The notes under the pieces were generated by a model. It saw only the letters and a list, made by a program, of their open reading frames with translations, did no database searches and was not told where the DNA came from. A stretch of 64,000 nt of DNA from Acinetobacter kyonggiensis. GTDB lineage: Bacteria > Pseudomonadota > Gammaproteobacteria > Pseudomonadales > Moraxellaceae. A program made the translations under genes and the position numbers. Where the stretch lies: the NCBI RefSeq assembly GCF_900107285.1, contig NZ_FNPK01000003.1, positions 62,001 through 126,000 of the forward strand. Direction: 5' to 3'. This document shows, piece after piece, positions 1 to 8,426 of this stretch. Position 1 is the stretch's first letter. Each line of letters starts with the position of its first letter.

Positions 1-422
1 TTCGGGTGATTTTCCACAAAAACATAATTTTGCTTCTGGTAAAAATGAGCCGCAGATTTAGTATCTGTATTTAAGCAAAGTGCTGAAAAATTTTCCCGAG
101 CATTTTTTTCCAAATGTTGTAACAACTGCTTACCTACACCATGCTTACGGTATTTGGGCAATACATAAAAACGACGTACGCGACCAATTCTGTTATCAAT
201 TTCGTTTTCATTCCACTGCTGATTTAACCCCCCACAGGCAATCAGCTTTTCATCGTCATAAACAAAAAGAAGAAACTCCCCTGGTTGATTGAACCTATTT
301 TTTCCACTTTCATACTCTTCAATCAATCGATCAACAAACTGAAATCCTTCTTTCTGTGCTTGCTTCGCCAATTCCTGAATTTGTGTTGGTAATTGTTCAG
401 CTTTATCAATCGTGATATTCAT
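1..422 (-). CDS. GNAT-family N-acetyltransferase (3' end outside window)
   Basis: The reverse strand reads open from an ATG at 422 to the window edge, about 140 codons with no stop, so the C-terminus is missing. The protein has the GNAT acetyl-CoA signature: a central beta strand (RVRRFYVLPKYR) followed by the pyrophosphate-binding turn KHGVGKQLL and a helix. A late segment, NTDTKSAAHFYQKQNYVFVE, matches the usual C-terminal GNAT core. It probably transfers an acetyl group from acetyl-CoA to a small molecule or protein; the substrate cannot be told. It is divergent from the adenosine kinase gene, with 128 bp between the two starts. Confidence 0.85.
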   Translation of the reverse strand, partial: MNITIDKAEQLPTQIQELAKQAQKEGFQFVDRLIEEYESGKNRFNQPGEFLLFVYDDEKLIACGGLNQQWNENEIDNRIGRVRRFYVLPKYRKHGVGKQLLQHLEKNARENFSALCLNTDTKSAAHFYQKQNYVFVENHP

Positions 423-550
423 CTAACCTTCCTCATCCTTTCCTATATTGCATTTTGACCGAATAAATGCGCCACATCTTGAATTTTATTCATCAATCTA
501 CAGCTATCATGAGCATTGGTGTAAACTTAGCGCTTTAATTTAAAGTGTGA

Positions 551-1564
551 ATGAAAAACATGGCAACTGTTGATCTTTTTGCAATTGGTAATGCATTAAT
601 TGACCAAGAATTTAAAGTCTCTGATGACTTCCTTATTCAACAAAATTTGCAAAAAGGCACTATGCAGTTGACTGATGGTGAAACACAAGCAAATTTATAT
701 AATAATTTAAAAGAAACACAAATCTATAAAGGTCAAGCATCTGGTGGTTCTGCTGCAAATACGACTGTTGCGTTTAGTGCATTAGGCAGCAAAGCATTTT
801 ACGGATGTCGTGTAGGTAATGATGAATTAGGCCGTATTTACTTAAAAGGTCTAAATGAAGCTGGCATCCAAACCACAGAACATTCTGTGAGTGAAGGTGA
901 AACGGGTACTTGTATGGTATTGGTCAGCCCAGATTCTGAACGCACAATGCATACTTACCTTGGTATTACTGCGGAACTAAGTGCAAATCAAATCAATTTT
1001 GAACCCTTAAAAACAGCAAAATGGCTTTATATTGAAGGTTATTTATCGACCAGCAGTTCTGCCTGCCTTGCGGTAAAACAAGCTCGTCAAATTGCCAAGG
1101 CACATGGGGTTAAAATTGCACTCACTTTATCTGATCCCGCGATGGTGCAATATGCACGTCAAGGCTTAGATGAGCTATTAGATGATGGTGTAGATTTAAT
1201 TTTCTGCAATCAACAAGAAGCGATGATGTATACAGAAACCGATTCTGTAGAAGCAGCACTTGCTCAATTGCAATTAAAAAGCAAATACACTGTCATTACA
1301 TTATCCGCAGAAGGTGCTTTAATTTCTGATTCAGAACAAACACTTAAAGTTCCTGGTCGTACTGTAACCGCTGTCGATGCAAATGGTGCTGGTGATGCGT
1401 TTGCTGGTGCATTCCTTTATGCATTAAATGCAGGTTTAAGTCTTCAAATGGCTGCTGAATTGGCGATTCTAATTTCAAGTGAAGTGGTTTCACAGTTCGG
1501 CCCACGCCTTAGTGTTGAAAGCTATGCGGAATTATTAAACAACTTCCAAAAGGAATGTGCATAA
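551..1564 (+). CDS. Adenosine kinase / PfkB-family carbohydrate kinase
   Basis: A 337-residue ribokinase/PfkB-family kinase, probably phosphorylating adenosine (or a related nucleoside or sugar) with ATP in the cytoplasm. The N-terminal glycine-rich substrate motif (GQASGGSAANTTVAFSALG) and the C-terminal PfkB signature with the catalytic aspartate (AVDANGAGDAFAGAFLYAL) are both present and the length is normal. An internal ATG at 560 (MATVDLF) is an equally good start and is the one usual in the genus; neither has a strong ribosome-binding site. The stop overlaps the start of the Rieske gene (TAATG), so the two are probably co-translated. The family is certain; adenosine as substrate rests on resemblance to Acinetobacter proteins with that name. 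Confidence 0.85.
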   Translation: MKNMATVDLFAIGNALIDQEFKVSDDFLIQQNLQKGTMQLTDGETQANLYNNLKETQIYKGQASGGSAANTTVAFSALGSKAFYGCRVGNDELGRIYLKGLNEAGIQTTEHSVSEGETGTCMVLVSPDSERTMHTYLGITAELSANQINFEPLKTAKWLYIEGYLSTSSSACLAVKQARQIAKAHGVKIALTLSDPAMVQYARQGLDELLDDGVDLIFCNQQEAMMYTETDSVEAALAQLQLKSKYTVITLSAEGALISDSEQTLKVPGRTVTAVDANGAGDAFAGAFLYALNAGLSLQMAAELAILISSEVVSQFGPRLSVESYAELLNNFQKECA

Positions 1565-1890
1565 TGATGAGAATTGCCATGACGGAAGAAATTCCTGAAC
1601 GCGAAGCACGTGCTTTTGACACAGACGATGGTAGAACCATTTTTATCACTCAACGTGATGGGGCTTACTATGCTTACAATAATCTTTGCCCTCACCTACA
1701 AACTGAATTGGAATTTTTAGAAAATCAGTTTTTAGATCAAGACGGTGAATATATTCAATGCTCAACCCATGGTGCGCTTTTTTTGGTTGAAACAGGTGAA
1801 TGTATTTCTGGCCCTTGCTTAGGTCAATCACTTGAAAAAGTAACAATCAACGTGCATTCTGATGGTGGAATTTACCTCACGGAAGAATAA
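1564..1890 (+). CDS. Small Rieske [2Fe-2S] protein
   Basis: A 108-residue soluble single-domain Rieske protein. It has both cluster half-motifs: C-P-H (NNLCPHLQ) and C-S-T-H (IQCSTHGALF), giving two Cys and two His ligands. There is no membrane anchor or oxygenase catalytic domain, so it resembles NirD/ferredoxin-type Rieske proteins that pass electrons to a separate enzyme; the partner is not in the window. I choose the ATG at 1564, which overlaps the kinase stop, because AGGA lies about ten bases upstream; an ATG at 1555 is inside the kinase gene. It likely forms an operon with the kinase and the membrane protein at 1909. Confidence 0.85.
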   Translation: MMRIAMTEEIPEREARAFDTDDGRTIFITQRDGAYYAYNNLCPHLQTELEFLENQFLDQDGEYIQCSTHGALFLVETGECISGPCLGQSLEKVTINVHSDGGIYLTEE

Positions 1891-1908
1891 AATCAATGGA
1901 ATTTGACC

Positions 1909-2526
1909 ATGCTTGAATTTTTGCAGAACTATAACTTAATCCCCTTTCATTTAAGTTTATTGGCTTTAATTTTGCTCAGCATGGTCGAAACCATCGGCTA
2001 TTACTTTAATATTCGTCCCACTCAATATCTAAAAAGTCTATCGCCAAAGAAACTCTCTGAATCACCGCTTCTCAATGTTAAGTTCTCTAAAACACTAATT
2101 GTGGTGTTCTTATTGATGAACTTTAGCTTTTCAGGCTATTTCCTTCAACTTTGTGTTTATGCTCAGCAACAAAAATTTCTTCCTGCTTATTACTTAATTA
2201 TTCCAGCACTGATTATTGCAATTTTCTTTACAGTTTTTATGATCCATTGCCTAGATCAAGTGATTAAACCAGTAGAAACAAAACAACAAGTCAGCTTACT
2301 CGGACGACTCGCAACGATTTCCAGTGGCAATGCACGCCCAGGCTTCTCAGCACAAGCACGTGTTCGTGATGAATTTGGTCAACTACATTATGTACAAGTT
2401 GAGCCAGAATTTGGTGAGCTCGAATTTCAATCTCAGATCATTTTAATTCGTTTAAAAAAATCACACTATATTGCTAAGAAAACATCTAAACCCAATAGCC
2501 TATTTACCACAGGAAATCACCATTAG
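1909..2526 (+). CDS. Inner-membrane protein with C-terminal OB-like domain (YqiJ-like)
   Basis: A 205-residue membrane protein. Hydrophobic segments lie near residues 12-32 (FHLSLLALILLSMVETIGYY), 62-82 and 95-115, followed by a soluble C-terminal domain of about 75 residues rich in beta strands (LLGRLATISSG...ARVRDEFGQLHYVQVEPE). This layout matches the YqiJ/DUF1449 proteins, which join a few membrane helices to an OB-fold and sit near flotillin genes in other bacteria; no flotillin gene is visible here. The ATG at 1909 follows a weak TGGA box; a TTG at 1903 is also possible. It lies 18 bp after the Rieske gene on the same strand. The family assignment is an inference. Confidence 0.6.
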   Translation: MLEFLQNYNLIPFHLSLLALILLSMVETIGYYFNIRPTQYLKSLSPKKLSESPLLNVKFSKTLIVVFLLMNFSFSGYFLQLCVYAQQQKFLPAYYLIIPALIIAIFFTVFMIHCLDQVIKPVETKQQVSLLGRLATISSGNARPGFSAQARVRDEFGQLHYVQVEPEFGELEFQSQIILIRLKKSHYIAKKTSKPNSLFTTGNHH

Positions 2527-2664
2527 GATTTCCACCAAAAGCGTGCTGAGTACTTAAATTGATCATCGTATTGTCCTAAAATAAAGGAATACAATACTTT
2601 CAAACCAATCAATAAAAACAAAGTGTTAAAACTTATAATCATAAAAACCGTATAGATAAATCAC

Positions 2665-3135
2665 TTACCAACGGAATTTATTCCAATTTTCAGGGTTAGC
2701 CCAAAACTTCGAATTAAACCAATCGGGTACATGCTTATACGTCAGGATATTAAATTGCCATAAAGCAAAATCACGATCATGTAGGGTTTTATCAATCAGC
2801 TGAGTAAACCCTAAAGAACGCAATAGTTTTTCATCTTGTAACTGGCTAACCACAACAATTCGTTTTGCCATCAAATCTCGCAATTTTACAAGTAATTGTG
2901 ATTTTTGAATATTTGAAATAGCCAACAACTCTTGAGAATCAAGCAACACAAAACCCACGTCATATCGCTGGGTAAAAGGCAGATTTAAAAATTCAGTTAC
3001 GCTAAAATGGTGCCATTGAATTGATTGATTATTGTCGTATTGCTCAAGATTTTGACCAATGCACAATGCAGTTTGAATCGGCTGTTCTTTGAATAAATCG
3101 TCTAGCATTGAAGTGATGACATTTTGTTCAGCCAT
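2665..3135 (-). CDS. DUF6231-type conserved hypothetical protein
   Basis: A 156-residue soluble protein with alternating strands and helices (TALCIGQNLEQY, YDVGFVLLDSQ, KRIVVVSQLQDEKLLRSLGFTQL), reminiscent of a small Rossmann- or methyltransferase-like fold, though without a clear SAM motif. It ends in an aromatic tail (WFNSKFWANPENWNKFRW). I believe this is the family called DUF6231 in Acinetobacter; its function is unknown. The start at 3135 is chosen because AAGGA sits nine bases upstream; longer versions beginning at 3168 or 3183 would run into the divergent gene. It shares a 31-bp promoter region with the DUF2797 gene. Confidence 0.75.
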   Translation of the reverse strand: MAEQNVITSMLDDLFKEQPIQTALCIGQNLEQYDNNQSIQWHHFSVTEFLNLPFTQRYDVGFVLLDSQELLAISNIQKSQLLVKLRDLMAKRIVVVSQLQDEKLLRSLGFTQLIDKTLHDRDFALWQFNILTYKHVPDWFNSKFWANPENWNKFRW

Positions 3136-3166
3136 AACTGCATCCTTATTATTAAGAGAGTTTTCC

Positions 3167-4039
3167 ATGGAACTACAAGGCATTTGCCATAAAATGCATG
3201 CAGGTTTAAAGAACCTTAGTGTAACTGATCAACAGACGCGTAAGGCAAATGTAGAGTATAAATTCGTTCTGGATCGCTCAGAAGTTAACCTTCCATTTCG
3301 TTTAGGTCAAGAAATTGAAATTGAATGGACAGGTAATATCTACTGTGTTTCTTGCGGAAGTAAAACACCAAAATCATATTCACAAGGTCACTGTTTCAAA
3401 TGTTTTAAAACCAAAGCTTCATGCGATATGTGCATCATGAAGCCAGAGACTTGTCACTATCATTTAGGTACTTGTCGTGAGGATAGTTTTGCCCATGAAG
3501 TTTGCTTCCAACCGCATATTGTATACCTTGCCAACTCCAGTGCACTCAAAGTAGGCATCACACGACTAGGACAAATGCCAACACGCTGGTTGGATCAGGG
3601 TGCAACACAAGCCTTGCCTATTATGAAAGTAGGTTCACGTCGCTTATCTGGTCAACTTGAAATTATGTTTGGAACACAAGTGGCTGATAAAACTGATTGG
3701 CGCAAATTACTCAAAGGTGAAGCTGAACCCTTAAATTTACTTGAAGTTCGCGAGCAATTGGTAGCCGAATTTGCACCAAAAATTCAAACGATTCGTGATG
3801 AATTTAGTCAAAACCTTGAATTCAATGAAACCGTTGAACTGATGGAAAATGAACTTCCGCATGAGTTTATCTATCCCGTAGAACAATATCCTGAAAAAGT
3901 AAAATCTCATAATCTAGACAAAACACCGATTATTCGCGGTATCTTGCAAGGCATTAAAGGTCAATATCTAATTTTAGATACTGGAGTGATTAATATTCGC
4001 AAATACTCAGGTTATCAACTTAAGCTACGTGCTGAATAA
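3167..4039 (+). CDS. DUF2797 zinc-ribbon protein
   Basis: A 290-residue protein of the DUF2797 family. A cysteine-rich core (YCVSCGSKTP, GHCFKCF, ASCDMCIMKPETCHYHLGTC) can hold one or more zinc ions, followed by a conserved alpha/beta region (VYLANSSALKVGITR) resembling a GIY-YIG-like strand, and a C-terminal beta domain (IIRGILQGIKGQYLILDTGVINIRKYSGYQLKL). The function is not established. The ATG at 3167 has an AAGAGAG box upstream; an upstream in-frame ATG at 3089 lies inside the divergent gene and is rejected. A strong hairpin terminator follows at 4058. Confidence 0.85.
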   Translation: MELQGICHKMHAGLKNLSVTDQQTRKANVEYKFVLDRSEVNLPFRLGQEIEIEWTGNIYCVSCGSKTPKSYSQGHCFKCFKTKASCDMCIMKPETCHYHLGTCREDSFAHEVCFQPHIVYLANSSALKVGITRLGQMPTRWLDQGATQALPIMKVGSRRLSGQLEIMFGTQVADKTDWRKLLKGEAEPLNLLEVREQLVAEFAPKIQTIRDEFSQNLEFNETVELMENELPHEFIYPVEQYPEKVKSHNLDKTPIIRGILQGIKGQYLILDTGVINIRKYSGYQLKLRAE

Positions 4040-4057
4040 AACTTTATCTCATCCATT

Positions 4058-4087
4058 AAAAAACCTGCGTAAACGCAGGTTTTTTAT
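4058..4087. terminator. Bidirectional intrinsic terminator
   Basis: Arms AAAACCTGCG and CGCAGGTTTT around a TAAA loop, with A-run and T-run flanks, lie between the converging DUF2797 gene and ppiD. The hairpin can end transcription in both directions. Confidence 0.9.
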
Positions 4088-4098
4088 TTCAGCAAAAA

Positions 4099-5967
4099 TT
4101 ATTTAATTTTTGCTTTTGATTTTAAATATTGAGTGTAATCATCCAATTCTTGTTGACCACGAAGTTGTTGGTACAACTTAGACAATTCATTTAATTGTTC
4201 ATCCGTTAACGCACTTGATGTGGTCTTATTCACATCAGAGACAGCCACAACAACCAACTCATTTGGCAATGATGCCGTTGCCACTGACCACATACCTGCT
4301 TTTGGTGCTGGCACACTAAATGCTGCACGTTCAACTTCACGTTTCAAGCCTTGTGAACGTGTAAACACGCCCGCACTTTCAAATGCAATTTTACTTTGTG
4401 CTACAACAGTTGCCGCAGGTTGTGATTTAAAACTATTTAATGACGCTTGAATTTTTGCTTGCGCAGCATCAGTTGCTTTTTGTTCAATTAATTTGGCTTT
4501 GATACGTGGAGTCGCCTCAGCCAAACTTTGTACACCAGCAGCATGATAATTGCGTACTTTCACCCAAACAGTATCACCGTTACCTAACTGAATACTGCTT
4601 GAAGCATTACGGTCACCATTTTTCACATCATCATTAAACAATTTAACTTTTACATTGGCATCGCTCAGTACTGCATGTTGTGTAGATAATGTCATACCCT
4701 TCACAGATTGAACCGTCACACCTTTAACTTCTTGTGCAACAACATCGAGTGCATCACTTCCCACCACCAACTCATTCAGACTATTTACCGTATCTGCAAA
4801 AACATTGGCAGATTTGTTCTTTTGCAACTCAGCCATCAAACGTGGTTTTTCAGCTTCAAAAGAAGGAAGCTTAACCATAGCTGCTTGTGTTTCAATTAAA
4901 TGATAACCATATTGGGTTTTAATTGGTGCTGATACTTGAGCTGATTTTAAAGCAGCAACTGCTTGATCAAACGCATCACCAAATACCCCTTTTTCATATG
5001 CTTCAACCACACCACCCTTAGCTTTAGACTCAGTATCATCTGAATATTGCGCAGCTGCTTGAGCAAAAGTCATCCCTGCTTTAATTTTCGCAGCCACTTC
5101 ATTTGCCAGTTTCTTCGCTTCAGCATCTGAACGAGTGTCTGCAGCAATTAAGATATGCTTTACCACAGGTTTAATATTTTTCTTTTGCGCATCTACAAAT
5201 GTGGCATAGGCTTGCTGCAATTCAGCATCTGTGACTTGGGTATTCGCTGGTGCAACATTTGCAGGTGTCAATACAACATAATCCACATCTACACTGGCAA
5301 CTTGCTTAAATGAATCTTTATGTTTGTCGTAATAAGTCGCTATCTCTTGAGGGGTAACTTTTATATTTTTCTTATATTCATCAAGCTTAATACTGGCCAA
5401 ATGCAAAGTACGTTGTTCAGTTTGCAAATTCGCAATTTGTTGAATATCAAGTTTACTCACCAACGCATAATCCATAAATGTTGAAGTCAACATTTTTAAA
5501 GCATGGTCTTGACGTAAATTCACAATTAAAGCTTGACTGGTCATACCGACTGAACGCAGATAATTTGAATACAAGGTTTCAGAAAATTTACCATTTTCTT
5601 GAAAGCTCGGTTGCTGAGCAACCATTTGTTCAATCTGCGCATCACTTAATGAAATACCCAATTTTTCTGCTTGTTGTAATAACAAGGTACGAGCAACAAG
5701 GCTATCCATTGCTTTATTTTGAATATAGGATTGATTCAATAAAGTTTCGTCGCCCTTGGCATAAGCCAAGTACTGTTCTTTAAATGTTTTGGTCAGTGCT
5801 TCTAACTCTTTCTTAGAAATTTCTTGGCCATTGACTAATTTTGCTGAGTCTTCTGACTTCCCACCACTAAAATATCCTTCAATACCTACAAGTGCTAAAG
5901 GGGTCAAAAACAAAATGAGCAGAACTTTGCCCAACCAACCCTTAATAACTTTACGAAAAGATTCCAT
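4099..5967 (-). CDS. ppiD: Periplasmic chaperone PpiD (SurA-N / parvulin domain)
   Basis: A 622-residue inner-membrane-anchored periplasmic folding factor. An N-terminal transmembrane segment (GWLGKVLLILFLTPLALVGIEGYF, about residues 9-32) is followed by a SurA-like N-terminal chaperone domain (to about 260), a parvulin peptidyl-prolyl isomerase domain (about 265-365: VKHILIA...FAQAAAQYSDD...GGVVEAYEKGVFGDAFDQAV...QYGYHLIE) and a second C-terminal chaperone region. In gammaproteobacteria PpiD binds newly exported outer-membrane proteins next to the Sec translocon. It lies directly downstream of hupB, the conserved hupB-ppiD order, but a terminator at 6057 separates the two, so it probably has its own promoter as well. 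Length and domain order are normal. Confidence 0.95.
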   Translation of the reverse strand: MESFRKVIKGWLGKVLLILFLTPLALVGIEGYFSGGKSEDSAKLVNGQEISKKELEALTKTFKEQYLAYAKGDETLLNQSYIQNKAMDSLVARTLLLQQAEKLGISLSDAQIEQMVAQQPSFQENGKFSETLYSNYLRSVGMTSQALIVNLRQDHALKMLTSTFMDYALVSKLDIQQIANLQTEQRTLHLASIKLDEYKKNIKVTPQEIATYYDKHKDSFKQVASVDVDYVVLTPANVAPANTQVTDAELQQAYATFVDAQKKNIKPVVKHILIAADTRSDAEAKKLANEVAAKIKAGMTFAQAAAQYSDDTESKAKGGVVEAYEKGVFGDAFDQAVAALKSAQVSAPIKTQYGYHLIETQAAMVKLPSFEAEKPRLMAELQKNKSANVFADTVNSLNELVVGSDALDVVAQEVKGVTVQSVKGMTLSTQHAVLSDANVKVKLFNDDVKNGDRNASSSIQLGNGDTVWVKVRNYHAAGVQSLAEATPRIKAKLIEQKATDAAQAKIQASLNSFKSQPAATVVAQSKIAFESAGVFTRSQGLKREVERAAFSVPAPKAGMWSVATASLPNELVVVAVSDVNKTTSSALTDEQLNELSKLYQQLRGQQELDDYTQYLKSKAKIK

Positions 5968-6055
5968 AAGTATTCCAATATTTTATTTGTCAGGGATTTT
6001 ACCCGAAAACCCACAACGAATGAATGAGTTCAAACTGTAAATCGGCATTATTAAT

Positions 6056-6085
6056 AAAAAAACGCGCCTTATTCGGCGCGTTTAT
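6056..6085 (-). terminator. Intrinsic terminator of hupB
   Basis: Six GC pairs, CGCGCC and GGCGCG, around a six-base loop, followed on the reverse strand by a run of T. It lies just after the hupB stop and before ppiD. Confidence 0.85.
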
Positions 6086-6100
6086 CGGCTTTAGAAAAGA

Positions 6101-6373
6101 TTAAGCTACAGAATCTTTCAAACCTTTACCAGCTTTAAAGCTAGGCACTTTACTTGCTTTAATTTCTAAAGCTGCACCCGTTTGTGGGTTACGACCAGTA
6201 CGCGCTGCACGTTCTTTAACGTTGAATGTACCAAAACCAACAAGTGTAACAGTATCACCAGATTTAAGCGCTTCAGTAATAGAAGCAATTGTCGCATCTA
6301 AGGCTTTACCTGCATCAGTCTTAGACAATCCCCCTTTCTCTGCAATTGCATCGATTAATTCTGATTTATTCAT
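6101..6373 (-). CDS. hupB: Histone-like DNA-binding protein HU
   Basis: A 90-residue HU protein, the usual length. The N-terminal helices ([20 protein letters not shown]) and the DNA-binding beta-arm signature ([21 protein letters not shown]) are intact. HU dimers bend and compact DNA and take part in replication, repair and transcription. The gene is followed by ppiD in the same direction. A good sigma-70 promoter lies 56-85 bp upstream on the reverse strand. Confidence 0.97.
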   Translation of the reverse strand: MNKSELIDAIAEKGGLSKTDAGKALDATIASITEALKSGDTVTLVGFGTFNVKERAARTGRNPQTGAALEIKASKVPSFKAGKGLKDSVA

Positions 6374-6428
6374 GAAGATTACGTCCTCTTAATATCGTTT
6401 ATTTAAGGTCTAAGGATTCCATGACATC

Positions 6429-6458
6429 TTTATAGCAATGCTTTGGGGCAAAAGGCAA
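6429..6458 (-). promoter_or_regulatory. Likely sigma-70 promoter of hupB
   Basis: On the reverse strand TTGCCT (6458-6453) and TATAAA (6434-6429) are separated by 18 bp, reading towards hupB. Confidence 0.55.
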
Positions 6459-6531
6459 TACTATCGATCTGCATTTCTGCAAAATAAATGTGAAAAAAAT
6501 TGTTGAAAAATGAAGAAAAAGTAAAATTGTT

Positions 6532-7008
6532 TCATTTTTTTACAATTTGCTCTTTTAAAAGTTTATTTTCTTCAACCAAAAAATCAACCTTACTATGTAA
6601 CTGTAATATGAGACTTTCTAAGTACTGAATATCTTTTACTGTGACTAAACCAATTCGGTTTAGTGAATGATTAACACTTTGATCAAGTAATTTTTCGACT
6701 TTATCTTTGGTATCGGTAACCGAGTCTTTTGCTTTCTCCGACACTTTTTCAACCGTTTGATCAGCAATTTCCGTCGTTTTCGATTCTAACTCTTCACCGA
6801 CCTTGACTAAGGAGTCAAATAATTTATTTCCCTCTTCCTCAGCACGTGAAAAAGCACCCAATCCAGCAAGCCAAATTTGCTGAGTATATTTACGAAAATC
6901 CAGACTCGACTTGCGACCTGAACGTAGCTTATTCTTTGTTTTATCGGAATTTTCCTGTTTTTCTTGATCAACATTTTGATCTTTTATTTGTTTATCCATT
7001 TTCCCCAT
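6532..7008 (-). CDS. Phasin / poly(hydroxyalkanoate) granule-associated family protein
   Basis: A 158-residue charged, helical protein. The segment IWLAGLGAFSRAEEEGNKLF is the hallmark of the PHA granule-associated phasin family (PF05597 type). A long amphipathic region (about residues 65-115, many K/E/D/T/V) and a C-terminal leucine-rich coiled coil (IQYLESLILQLHSKVDFLVEENKLLKEQIV) follow. Phasins coat polyester granules; many bacteria with this family also use it in stress responses, and no phaC synthase gene is in the window, so the granule role is unproven. An ATG at 6999 is an alternative start with a closer GGGG box. The gene is divergent from the SCP2-like gene. Confidence 0.8.
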   Translation of the reverse strand: MGKMDKQIKDQNVDQEKQENSDKTKNKLRSGRKSSLDFRKYTQQIWLAGLGAFSRAEEEGNKLFDSLVKVGEELESKTTEIADQTVEKVSEKAKDSVTDTKDKVEKLLDQSVNHSLNRIGLVTVKDIQYLESLILQLHSKVDFLVEENKLLKEQIVKK

Positions 7009-7190
7009 TCTCCCGATTATTTTTTATACCGCTTAATATATTTACCCATAAAATAGCCTCATAATAGCAAATTAAATACTTGATCGATTTGCTAAACTGT
7101 TCTACAAAGCAAGATTATTATGTATTTGATTAAAGTCCTGAAGTATTTTTACAAGCTAGGATGCTCTATTTCAGGGAAGGATTAAGTTTT

Positions 7191-7838
7191 ATGAGTGAAT
7201 CGCAACAAAGTCAAAATCAACCACATTTGTTGCTTACAATGACGATGATTGTTTTGGAAACAATTTTTACCTTCATTTTGAAACATGATCGTGTGGTCGG
7301 TTTACAAGCTAAAAAGTTTATAGAGCAAAAAGTTTCCATCAAAATTAATAGCTATTTACCTTATTTTGATTTTTATGTTCAATTTACTGAACATGGCATT
7401 TTGTTTGACACCAAAGCGCCAGAGCAAGTTGTAGATCTTGATATCCGTACCACGCTGATGGACTTAATTAAAGTCTTTGTTTTGGCGAATCGCCGCAGTA
7501 TTAAAAAAATGCGGATTGATGGTGATATCACTTTAAAAGATGAATTTCGCGATTTAGCTTTATTGTTTAGTTTGCCAAAAGTTTTATCTGACTGGAAACA
7601 ATGGTTAACCGAACCAACTGATGAACAAGATATCATTTCCTCAAAAAAACGTATTGCACCCCTGTTAGAAAAAATTGACCAACAACGCTCAACCATTAAT
7701 AGTTTACATGTGGAAGTAAAACAATATAAGAACCGTATTCGTCGTCTGGAGCAAAAACAGAAAAGAACTAACATTGCATTTATTGTAACCACCGCCCTTT
7801 TAATTGCATTATTAGTGTATAATTTATGGCTTGCATAA
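7191..7838 (+). CDS. Membrane-anchored SCP2 / UbiJ-like protein
   Basis: A 215-residue protein I do not recognise with certainty. Residues about 20-130 resemble an SCP2/UbiJ sterol-carrier fold, with a typical late motif (KKMRIDGDITLKDEFRDLALLFS) like the VxGDxxL...F..L of UbiJ, which binds ubiquinone intermediates. A coiled coil (about 155-190, KIDQQRSTINSLHVEVKQYKNRIRRLEQKQKR) and one C-terminal transmembrane helix (IAFIVTTALLIALLVYNLWLA) follow. UbiJ of enterobacteria has no such tail anchor. The start at 7191 has AAGGA about ten bases upstream. No other ubi gene is nearby. A role in quinone biosynthesis is an inference only. Confidence 0.5.
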   Translation: MSESQQSQNQPHLLLTMTMIVLETIFTFILKHDRVVGLQAKKFIEQKVSIKINSYLPYFDFYVQFTEHGILFDTKAPEQVVDLDIRTTLMDLIKVFVLANRRSIKKMRIDGDITLKDEFRDLALLFSLPKVLSDWKQWLTEPTDEQDIISSKKRIAPLLEKIDQQRSTINSLHVEVKQYKNRIRRLEQKQKRTNIAFIVTTALLIALLVYNLWLA

Positions 7839-7885
7839 ATATATAATTTTTCTTATAAAATAAAACAAATTAAAGCCTCATAAAA

Positions 7886-7918
7886 AAACTTGACTATTTT
7901 AGTCAGGATTCTTAAAAT
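7886..7918 (+). promoter_or_regulatory. iscR promoter with overlapping type 1 IscR box
   Basis: A -35 TTGACT (7890-7895) and a -10 TAAAAT (7913-7918) are spaced by exactly 17 bp. Bases 7886-7910 match 22 of 25 positions of the enterobacterial type 1 IscR consensus, including both inverted half-sites TTGACT and AGTCAGG. The box covers the -35 element, so [2Fe-2S]-IscR should repress its own operon. Confidence 0.85.
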
Positions 7919-7951
7919 CGACACATCTAGTCTTAATATGTGTATCGAATC

Positions 7952-8425
7952 ATGCGTCTTACTACTCGCGGTCGCTACGCAGTGACTGCTCTACTTGATT
8001 TAGCTTTGCAGCCAACCGAACAAACGATCACGCTTGCTGAAATAGCAGCCCGTCAAACTATTTCTGTGGCTTATCTTGAGCAGTTATTTGCGAAATTAAA
8101 GCGTCACGGCTTAGTTTCTAGTGTTCGTGGTGCCAACGGTGGTTACCATCTCGCTCGTAGCGCTGAAGAAATCACTGTGTTAGAAATTATTGAAGCTGTA
8201 AACGAAACCGTTGACGCAACACGTTGTGACCATAAAGGTAACTGCCAAAATGGTGCAATGTGCTTAACTCATGATTTATGGCAAGAACTCTCCCACCACA
8301 TCGCCGATTATTTAGCAAAAATCACGCTGGCAGACCTTGTAGCAAGAGACAACGTGCAAACCGTTGCGATTCGCCAAAATACACCATCATTTGATTCAGC
8401 CCTTTTATCGGTTACAGGTATTTGA
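7952..8425 (+). CDS. iscR: Fe-S cluster-sensing regulator IscR
   Basis: A 157-residue Rrf2-family repressor that holds a [2Fe-2S] cluster and controls iron-sulfur assembly genes. The N-terminal winged helix ([20 protein letters not shown]...[27 protein letters not shown]) is intact. The ligands fall at Cys92, Cys98, Cys104 and His107, exactly the E. coli positions. The ATG at 7952 is used because it gives the conserved N-terminus; an ATG at 7940 would add four residues. An IscR box overlies its promoter. iscS begins one base after its stop. Confidence 0.97.
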   Translation: MRLTTRGRYAVTALLDLALQPTEQTITLAEIAARQTISVAYLEQLFAKLKRHGLVSSVRGANGGYHLARSAEEITVLEIIEAVNETVDATRCDHKGNCQNGAMCLTHDLWQELSHHIADYLAKITLADLVARDNVQTVAIRQNTPSFDSALLSVTGI

Positions 8426-8426
8426 C

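Noticed and set aside
80..292. A 70-codon plus-strand frame at the start of the window.
   Set aside because: It lies antisense to the GNAT gene, which has clear family motifs and a proper start at 422.
2570..2605. GTATTGT and ACAATAC inverted arms after the YqiJ-like gene.
   Set aside because: The stem is weak and interrupted without a T-run. It may be chance in AT-rich DNA.
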